From Oscillatoria nigro-viridis PCC 7112 (GTDB lineage Bacteria; Cyanobacteriota; Cyanobacteriia; Cyanobacteriales; Microcoleaceae), in contig NC_019729.1 in assembly GCF_000317475.1 (NCBI RefSeq), forward strand, positions 6,214,501-6,278,500: a DNA stretch of 64,000 nt, read 5' to 3'. Both the position numbers and the translations under genes were made by a program. This document shows, one piece after another, positions 1 through 8,800 of the stretch. The notes below the pieces were generated by a model. It did not search any database, had not been told where the DNA came from, and saw only the letters and a program-made list of their open reading frames with translations. Numbering within the stretch: position 1 is the first letter of the stretch; each line of letters begins with the position of its first letter.

Positions 1-2304
1 GTCGAACCAAGGTTTTAAGCTTTGCAAGTCTAAAGCTTCCCCGCCAAAAATTACTAAGCGCAGGCTTAAATTTTCGCCAATTCCGACAGATTCTTCTGTT
101 TTTATCAACTGGTAAAATGCAGAAGGAGTTTGATTGAGAACTGTCACTTTTTCTTTGCATAGCAAGCTGTAAAAATCTTGGGGCGATCGGCTGACTGAAT
201 AAGGGACGATCGCGAGTCGCCCGCCGTAGACTAAAGCGCCCCAAATTTCCCAGACTGAGAAGTCAAAGGCATAAGAGTGAAACAGCGTCCACACATCTTG
301 CTCGTTGAAGTTGTACCAAGATTGGGTAGCAGCAAACAAGCGGACGACGTTTGAGTGAGGGACTAAAACGCCTTTGGGGATGCCAGTTGAGCCAGAAGTG
401 TAGATGATATAGGCGAGATTTTCGGCAGTGGTGGCGCTGGCGGGATTTTCTTTGCTGTGTTGGGAGAAAGCACTTTTATCCCTATCGATGCAAAGGATTT
501 GGGCGCTGCATTTGGGAAGGGTTTGCAACAACTTTTCCTCAGTCAGCAGCACATTTACCTGCGCGTCTTCGAGTATAAAAGCGAGGCGATCGCGCGGGTT
601 GGCTGGATCGAGCGGAACGTAAGCGCCCCCGGCTTTGAGAATACCGAGAATGCCGACAATTGTATCGAGCGATCGCCCCGTACAAATCCCCACCAAAACT
701 TCTGGCTTGACGCCGAGTTTTTGCAGGTAATGCGCGAGTTGGTTGGCTCGTTCATTCAGCTCGCGGTAGGTGAGTTTTTGGTCTTCAAATACGACTGCAA
801 TGGCATCGGGAGTTCGATCGACCTGCGCTTCAAATAATTGATGAATGCAGCGATCGCTCGAATAATCGGCGCGGGTGTCATTCCACTCTACCAACAACTG
901 ATGCCGCTCTTTTTCCCCCAGCAACGGTAGCTCTTCAATCCGCCGATCGGGGTTGGCAGCTATGCCCTCCAGCAACGTGAGAAAATGCCCCGCCATCCGC
1001 CTAATAGTGACCGCATCAAATAAATCCGTACTGTATTCAAACTGACCGCTAATTTCTTCCTGCTTTTCTTCTAAATACAGCGTTAAATCAACTTTTGCTG
1101 TCTGATTCTCAACATCTAACAGAGTGAGATTGAGTCCGGCGATTGATTCGGCAGCAACAGGCGCAGTTTGCAACACAAAAGCAACTTGGAACAGTGGATT
1201 GTAGCTCAAATTGCGATCGGGTTGCAACTCTTCAACCAGTTTCTCAAACGGCAAATCCTGGTGAGCGTAAGCTTCTAAACTCACCTCCCGAATGCGATCG
1301 AGCAACTGCCGAAAAGTGCGATCGCCTGACAAATCAGTTCGCAATACCAAAGTATTGACAAAAAACCCGATTAGCCCTTGAATTTCCGCTCTGTTGCGGT
1401 TGGCAATGGGAGAGCCAACGGGGATATCTGCCTGTCCTGTATAGCGGTAGAGCAGCGTTTTAAAGGCTGCTAGCAGCGTCATAAACAGGGTGGCATTTTC
1501 CTGGCGGCTGAGCTTTTTGAGGGCTGCCGTTAGCGTTTTGGGGATGAGGAATGATTCTTTCGCGCCCCGATAGGTTTGCACCGGGGGACGGGGGCGATCG
1601 GCTGGCAATTCCAGCAAGGGGGGAGCGCCGCTTAGCTGCTTTTTCCAGTAGTTAAGTTGAGTTTGCAAGCGATTGCCCGCAAGCCATTCCCGCTGCCAAA
1701 TAGCAAAATCGGCGTACTGTATGGGGAGTTCGGGAAGTGGGGATGGTTTGCCAATCGAAAAGGCTTCGTAAAGTGCTGCTAATTCTTGCAGAAAGACTCC
1801 GATCGACCAGCCATCAAAAATAATGTGGTGTAGCGTCAGCAGCAAGACATATTCCTCAGCATCTAACTGTAGCAAACTAGCTCGCAACAGCGGCCCTTTG
1901 GTTAGGTCAAAAGGTTTGCTAGCTTCTTCGGCCGCCAGTTGTTTTACTTTTTCTTCTCGCTCAGTTTCCGCCAATTGTTGCAGATTTAAAACTTGCAGCC
2001 CGAAATTAAATTGCTGACGAATTACCTGCACGGGTTGACCGTCTGCAGTGGCAAATGTCGTCCGCAAAGCTTCGTGACGGCGCACAATTTCCTTGAAACT
2101 TCGTTCTAGCACTATTACATTTAGCCTGCCTTTGAGTAACACAGCCGCCGGCAGGTTGTAAAAAGGGTTTCCCGGTTCCAATTGGTCAATAAACCACAGT
2201 CTTTGCTGGGCAAAAGAGGTGGGAAATGCAAATACTTCTTCTTCGGAAGCATTCGCAGAGTCGCGAGTATCTGTTGGAGGTTTTTCGGAAAAATGCACCG
2301 TCAT
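1..2304 (-). CDS. Non-ribosomal peptide synthetase, C-A module (3' part outside window)
   Basis: Runs off the left edge, so only the N-terminal ~768 residues are seen. A condensation domain comes first (about residues 20-450): motif SFAQQRLWFIDQLEPGNPFY, then RRHEALRTTF, and the catalytic HHIIFDGWS (HHxxxDG intact). An adenylation domain follows (from about residue 470): TYRELNERANQLA, then YIIYTSGSTGIPKGV. Reading the specificity pocket against GrsA gives D235, F236, W239, N278, I299, G301; these are the first six positions of the known Thr signature DFWNIGMVHK, the rest being cut off. It lies 528 bp downstream of the FAAL-NRPS in the same direction and begins with a C domain, so it probably extends the chain that the upstream protein ends on a carrier domain. 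ATG at 2304 is the first in frame before the C domain; no strong Shine-Dalgarno is visible. NRPS identity is certain; Thr is a prediction. Confidence 0.93.
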   Translation of the reverse strand, partial: MTVHFSEKPPTDTRDSANASEEEVFAFPTSFAQQRLWFIDQLEPGNPFYNLPAAVLLKGRLNVIVLERSFKEIVRRHEALRTTFATADGQPVQVIRQQFNFGLQVLNLQQLAETEREEKVKQLAAEEASKPFDLTKGPLLRASLLQLDAEEYVLLLTLHHIIFDGWSIGVFLQELAALYEAFSIGKPSPLPELPIQYADFAIWQREWLAGNRLQTQLNYWKKQLSGAPPLLELPADRPRPPVQTYRGAKESFLIPKTLTAALKKLSRQENATLFMTLLAAFKTLLYRYTGQADIPVGSPIANRNRAEIQGLIGFFVNTLVLRTDLSGDRTFRQLLDRIREVSLEAYAHQDLPFEKLVEELQPDRNLSYNPLFQVAFVLQTAPVAAESIAGLNLTLLDVENQTAKVDLTLYLEEKQEEISGQFEYSTDLFDAVTIRRMAGHFLTLLEGIAANPDRRIEELPLLGEKERHQLLVEWNDTRADYSSDRCIHQLFEAQVDRTPDAIAVVFEDQKLTYRELNERANQLAHYLQKLGVKPEVLVGICTGRSLDTIVGILGILKAGGAYVPLDPANPRDRLAFILEDAQVNVLLTEEKLLQTLPKCSAQILCIDRDKSAFSQHSKENPASATTAENLAYIIYTSGSTGIPKGVLVPHSNVVRLFAATQSWYNFNEQDVWTLFHSYAFDFSVWEIWGALVYGGRLAIVPYSVSRSPQDFYSLLCKEKVTVLNQTPSAFYQLIKTEESVGIGENLSLRLVIFGGEALDLQSLKPWFD

Positions 2305-2305
2305 G

Positions 2306-2346
2306 GGATTTTAGATTTTAGATTTTGGATTTTAGATTTTGGATTG
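2306..2346. repeat. Heptanucleotide STRR tract
   Basis: Tandem 7-mers of the form GATTTTA with one-base variants, starting two bases upstream of the NRPS start codon at 2304. This resembles the short tandemly repeated repetitive (STRR) heptamers known from filamentous cyanobacteria. Confidence 0.8.
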
Positions 2347-2472
2347 ATATCATGTCCGTTCGATTACCCTTCATCAGGTAGGGGCGGGTTCACCAATAAT
2401 ATCTGCCAACAATCTCCAATCTCAAAAACCCGCCCGGCCGGGATATTATGGTCAATCGATCGGACATGATAT
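2347..2472. repeat. MITE-like inverted repeat (about 126 bp)
   Basis: Outer arms ATATCATGTCCG and CGGACATGATAT are perfect inverted repeats and continue imperfectly inward (TTCGATTA against TCAATCGA). A second inner pair, GGCGGGTT and AACCCGCC, flanks an AT-richer centre. There is no open frame inside, so it looks like a non-autonomous element or a large hairpin between the two NRPS genes. Confidence 0.7.
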
Positions 2473-2473
2473 G

Positions 2474-2740
2474 ACTCCACGGATCGAGTCTCTTTCTTGA
2501 GGATTTTAGATTTGAGATTTTGGATTGATTTCACGGATAAATCAGGGGGCTTTTACCACCTTTGAAATTCTCGGTCATGGGATTTTTGATTTGAGATTTT
2601 AGATTTTAGATTTTGGATTGACCCCACGGATCGAGTCTCTTTATTGAGGATTTTAGATTTGAGATGCTTTCGATTGATTCCACGGATAAATCAGGGGGCT
2701 TGTAGCATCAAGAAATTTTCGGTCATGGGATTGGTAACTG
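2474..2740. repeat. Two tandem copies of a dispersed intergenic repeat
   Basis: Each copy has CCACGGAT(CGAGTCTC or AAATC), a GATTTTAGATTTGAGAT stretch, GATT(T/C)CACGGATAAATC, GGGGGCTT and a tail ending (A/T)TTCTCGGTCATGG or close to it. Related copies occur at about 32815-32935, 35160-35346 and 38321-38427. No coding potential is seen; it fills most of the gap between the NRPS genes. Confidence 0.7.
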
Positions 2741-2832
2741 ATAATTGGGAATTGGCAATTGGGAATAGAGGATTGCAGCCGATAATTGGGGATTACTTAT
2801 GGGCGATCGGCCGATCGCCCGCGACTCATCAC

Positions 2833-5800
2833 TTATTGCAAAGATGACAGTGACCTGCGGTACGCCGATCGCGAAACAGGCGCGATCGCGGGTTCTTCAA
2901 CGACCGCATTTTTATTTTTGGCTTCAGAAATATTTTCGGCAAGTACGGCGAGCGATCGTCCTGCAAAAATATCACACAAAGGCAATTCTATCTGACAATA
3001 TTCTCGTACCTTGGCTGCTAATTGAATTGCCAGCAGCGAATTTCCTCCAAGTTCAAAAAAGTTATCGGTAATGCTTAACTGTTCGATGCCGAGAACCTCA
3101 CAGCAAATTATCGCTAACATTGCCTCAATAGGGGTGCGCGGTGCGACAAAAATCTTTTCTTCTGGAATGGCGGCATCCGGTTCTGGCAGTGCCTTGCGGT
3201 TAACTTTGCCGTTCGCCGAAAGTGGCAGCGCGTCCAGAACTATAAATGCAGAAGGCACCATATAATCGGGCAGTTTTTCGCTCAGGAATTGGCGCAATTC
3301 TTCAACCGCAGGGGCAGCCTTTTGTTGGGGAACGATATACCCTACTAAGCGCTTTTGACTGTGATTTTCTCCGAATGCGGTGACAATGGATGCTTTGACT
3401 GCTGGGTGCTCGTTCAAAGCAGCTTCAATTTCTCCTGCTTCGATGCGGAATCCTCGAATTTTAAGGCGGAAATCTTCTCGTCCTAAAAATTCGATATTGC
3501 CGTCAGGGAGGAAGCGCCCTAAATCTCCCGTTCGGTACAAGCGATCGCCCGTGACGGGGTGCGTGAGGCAACTGGCGCGAGTTTTTTCTTCATTCCGCCA
3601 GTATCCTTTTGTCAGTCCAACTCCGGCACAGCACATCTCGCCGGCAACCCAGACGGGACAGTCTTCCAACCTTTCATTCAAAATGTAATAGCGTGTATTG
3701 GCGATCGGCGATCCGTAGGGAATGCTTTTCCAAGAAGGGTCAACAGTTTCTACCGGATACCAAATGTTCCAGAGAGTGGTTTCAGTTGGCCCGCCGACGC
3801 TGACAACGCGACATTTTTTGACGATCGCACTTAACCTCTGGGGCAGCGTTACTGGAATCCAATCTCCGCCGAGAAACGCCCAGCGCAAGCACTCCGGCAA
3901 CACCTCAGAACGTCCGGCAGCGTAATCGAGCAGCATTTCCATCATCGGGGGAACCGAGTTCCAAATGGTGACGCGCTCTTTTACCATCAATTGCGCCCAG
4001 TGATCGGGGTCTAGCCGTTGGGCGGCATCGGGAATGACGATCGCTCCTCCGGCTGCTAGGATGCCGAAGATATCGTAAACCGACATATCGTGGTGCAGTG
4101 CGGTGACTGCGATCGCGCGATCGCCCTCGGCCACATCAAACACTTGATTGGTCTGAGCGATCGCATTGACTGCACCTCGGTGCGCGATCGCCACGCCTTT
4201 CGGCAAGCCAGTTGAGCCAGAAGTATAAATCACATAAGCTAAATCTTCCGCCTCCTGCACTGATTCCAAAGCTTCGCCGCTTTCTGTTGCTAATTCCTCA
4301 GTATCAAGACAAATTCGCCGCACATTTTCCGGCCATTCCAAGCGTTGATTTAACTGAGATTGCGTCAAAACAATCTCAACTTCGCCATTTTCCAGCAAAT
4401 ACCAAATCCGCTCTTTTGGCAGCGCCGCATCTACGGGCAAATAAGCGGCTCCAGAGGCTAGAATTCCCAGGACAGCGACGATTTGCTCCCATCCTTTCTC
4501 CATGACAACGGCAACCAATTGATTAGGGCGAACTCCGAGATTTCGCAAGCGATGACCGACTTGATTCGCTCGCCGATAGAGCTCTTCGTAGGTGAGGATA
4601 CGATCGCGCGTAATGACGGCGGGTTCGTGCGATCGCAAGGCGACTTTCTGAGCAAACAACTCGTGCAGCAATCCATCGGGAATCGGTGCTTCAATGCTGT
4701 TAGCAAAAGCTTGCTGAAACGACACGGTTTCCTGCCAAGTTTCCTCCTCGTTAGCGAGGCGCTGCAACAGGCGACAATAGGCGTCAAACATCTCGTCAAT
4801 CATCCCTGGCGGGAAGAGTTCTTCCACCGCATCCCAGCTAAAAGACAGCCCCTGGGCGGTTTCGGTAAATTGCGCGTCTATCCAAACTTGCGGAGTTTGA
4901 CCGATAATGTGTACCAATTCTCCCAATTCTTGAATGAGTGAAAAGATAGAGGAATCTTCCCCAGGCGCGTTTTGCGGATCGATCGTAAACACGACTGGCA
5001 TTAGCGCTGCGGTTGTACCTTGCGCTTGAGCGAGTTCTCGCAAAACCCGCACGCCGCTGACATATTGGTGTTCTAAATCTTGCCAAAGCTGTTCTTGCAA
5101 TCGCTTGGCTCGTACTTCAAAACTCTCTCGCTTGGAGTTATCTATTTCTAGCAGAGTAAATGACGCAAATTCTCCGATAATTTCCTCAACTTGAGGATGC
5201 AAAGGCAACCGATTAAAGCGCGGCACGTTGAGGGTAAACCGAGGCGTTTTGCTCCACAGAGACAGAACCTCTGCATAGGCTGCCAGCAATAAACCCGTAG
5301 GAGTGAGGCTGGCGCGAGCTGTGCGCGTTTTGAGGCGCTGCCAGGTTTGCAAGTCTAAGCGATCGCTCCAGCGTTTAAATCGCGGCTGCGTTAAGGAATT
5401 CGGGTGTTTGGCGAGGGGCAATTCCGGCGCTGGCGGCAGGGTTTTGAGGCGAGTTCGCCAGTAATCTAAGGATTGCTGGAAAAGTGGGGAGTTTTCTAAG
5501 GCAATCGCGGCTAAAACGCAATCGCGGAAAGATAGTTGCAAGGGTGAGATCGCAGTATTGGGATTGCGGTAAAACTTGACCAAATCGCCAAACAAAATTT
5601 GAAAACTCCAGCCGTCTATGCACAAGGCGTCAATGCTGATGTGCAGGCGGATGCGGCGCTGATTAATTTTAGAAGCGCAAATCTCGAACAGCGGCCAGCG
5701 ATCGAGCGGCAGCACTTGGTGGGAAAGGCGATCGCGAATTGCTTCGAGTTTTTCACCCGCAACCTCTGGATCGAGCGATCGCAAATCCAAAACCTCAATT

Positions 5801-8800
5801 TTATAAGCGGGCACGTTTTCCAGAATTTGCTGCTGTCCGTTCGGAAGTACGATCGCCCGCAGCATATCGTGACGCTGTACAACTCGCTGCCACGCGAGGC
5901 TAAACCGCTCTAAATCTAACTCGTCGCTGTCAATTTCTACATAGCCGTGAATGGCAACATTGCCCATTTCAAAGAAGCTATTTCGGCCGATCCAGTACGC
6001 CTGCTGCATTTCATTGAGCGGAAATGGTTTGTAGCGATTTTGAGGATCGGGGGCGATTGTCGGCAGTAATTTAATAGGTTCTCGATCTGGCTCGCTTTTA
6101 GTTTTCGCGATCGTCGCTGCTAGACTGGCGACGGTGGGGGATTGAAACAGACAGCGCAGCGATAGCTCGACTTGAAAGCGATCGCGCACTTTGGCAATCA
6201 GTTGAGTTGCCAGCAAAGAGTGACCTCCCAACTCGAAGAAATTGTCATTGATTCCCACTTGTTTTAAGCCGAGAATCTCAGCCCAAATATCAGCTAATAC
6301 TTGTTCTTCTAAAGTCTCAGGAGCGATAAAATCTGCCTCTGAACTGTTGGTTTCCGGTGCGGGAAGGGCTTTGAAATCTACCTTGCCGTTTGGCGTTAAT
6401 GGCATCGCTTCTAAAAACATGAAACTGGCAGGAACCATATAATCTGGCAGTTGTTCCCGGAGAAAAGAGCGCAGATTTTTGATCGGTGCAGAGTCGCCAA
6501 TGCTGACTGCTGAGTTTAAAACGAGGTAGGCGATTAAGCGCTTGTCGCCTGAATCTTCCTCGCGCGCGAGAATTACTGCTTCTTGCACGTCTGGATGTTG
6601 GCTGAGTGCGGATTCGATTTCTCCTAACTCTATGCGGAAACCGCGAATTTTCACTTGGCGATCGGTGCGATCGAGAAATTCTAAATTGCCGTCGGGGAGA
6701 TAGCGGACTAAATCGCCTGTTTTGTAAAGGCAAACGCCTTGTTTGCTGCTAAAAGGATCGGGAATAAATTTTTCTCGATTCAGATCCGAACGGTTGATAT
6801 ATCCTCTGGAAACGCCCGCACCTCCGATATAAAGTTCGCCTGGGACTCCGATCGGAACGGGTTGCAAATTAGCATCGAGTACATAGGTGCGGGCATTTGG
6901 AATTGGACGACCGATCGGCAAGGTTTTTGCGGAGTTTTTAACCGCAGAGGGCGCAGAGGGCGCAGAGGGGAGAGAATCGCACCACGTGGCGACAATTGTT
7001 GTTTCTGTGGGGCCGTAAGTATTGACGAGCCGCACTTTTTCTGATACGCACTTTTGCCACTGATTCAGGGATGCTGAAAGTGCGGTTTCTCCGCCAATAA
7101 TTGTCAAGCGCACTGATGGGGGAAATTCTGCTTTTTCGGTGCTGAGTCTGGCCGTTAATTCGCGCCAGTAAGCTGTCGGCAAATCTAAGACGGTGATTTG
7201 CCATTCCCGGCATTTTTGCAGGAAGGAAGAAATGCTGTCTAACATGGAATTTCCGCGCAGTACCAAGGTGGCACCTTGCGTTAAACAGGGATAGATTTCT
7301 TCGGCGCTGGCGTCGAAGCTGAGGGAAGCAAATTGCAGAATGCGATCGCCTGCTTTAATTCCATATTCGACACTTGCAGCCTGCGTATAATTCGCCAAAG
7401 ATTGATGCTGCACCATCACTCCCTTTGGCTTGCCGGTTGACCCGGATGTATAGATGATATAAGCTAGGTTTTCGGGTCCAACGGCGCGATCGGGATTTGA
7501 CTTATTTTGTTGAGCGATCGTCTGCCATTCTGCATCCAAGCAAATCACAGAAATATTATTTTGGGCTGGCATTTCTGCTTTTAATTCTGCTTGCGTTAGC
7601 AATACCCTAACTCCAGCGTCTTCTAACATGAAGGCGAGGCGTTCTTTAGCATAGATGGGGTCGAGGGGCAAATAAGCGCCACCTGCTTTTAATACGCCTA
7701 AAATCCCGACGATCGCATCGAGCGATCGCTCCAGATAAACGCCGACTATCCCATCTGGTTTTACGCCGAAAGAGTGCAAGTAATGGGCAAGTTGATTCGC
7801 GCGATCGTTCAGTTCTCGGTAGGTCAAACTTTGGCATTCAAATTGCACCGCAACTGCATCAGGTGTTTTCGCCACTTGCGCTTCAAATAAGCGATGAATG
7901 CAGGCATTTTGAAAGTTATTTGTTTGAGTATTATTCCACTCAAATATAATTTGCTGGCGCTCTGTTTCTGCAAGCATGGGCAAATCTGATAAACGCGCGG
8001 CGGGATTCGCAACTATGCCTTCTAATAAGTTGTGAAAGTGCGTTGCCATTCGCGCGATTGTAGCAACTTCAAACAAGTCTAGACTATATTCAAACCACCC
8101 TCTAATACCTGTTGCTGTCGCTTCTAATTCCAGCGTTAAATCGAAATTGGCTGTGCCGCTGTGAACCTGTTGGCAGTTCAGGCTTAAACCAGGCAATTCT
8201 AAGGCGAATTCAGAGGCATTTTGAAAGGCAAACATCACCTGAAATAAAGGCGAGTGACTTAAATCTCGATTCGGCTGCAATTCTTCTACCAACTTCTCAA
8301 ACGGTACATCTTGATGCGCGTAAGCGCCTAATGCAACCTCTCGCACTCGACTCAGCAACTCTCGAAAAGTGGGATTTCCGGTTAAGTCAGATCGCAGGAC
8401 TAAAGTATTGACAAAAAATCCAATTAATGATTCGGTTTCGCTGCTGTTGCGGCTGGCAATTGGTGAACCGACGAGGATATCTTCTTGCCCCGTGTAGCGG
8501 TAAAGCAGCGTATTGAATGCTGCCAGCAATGTCATAAATACAGTGGTTTTTTCCCGGCGACTCAATTGCCTAATTGCCTCGGTTAACCGCTCTGGCAATT
8601 CAAATAATTGCCGACCTCCCTTGTAACTTTGAACAGCGGGACGAGAAAAGTCGGTGGGTAAATTTAGAACCGCTGCGCTGCCACTTAACTGCTGCTTCCA
8701 GTAAGTAAGTTGAGTTTGTAATATTTCTCCCTGCATTTGTTGGCGCTGCCAAGTTGCAAAGTCTGCATACTGAATTGGCAGCGGTGGAATCGAGGCTAAA

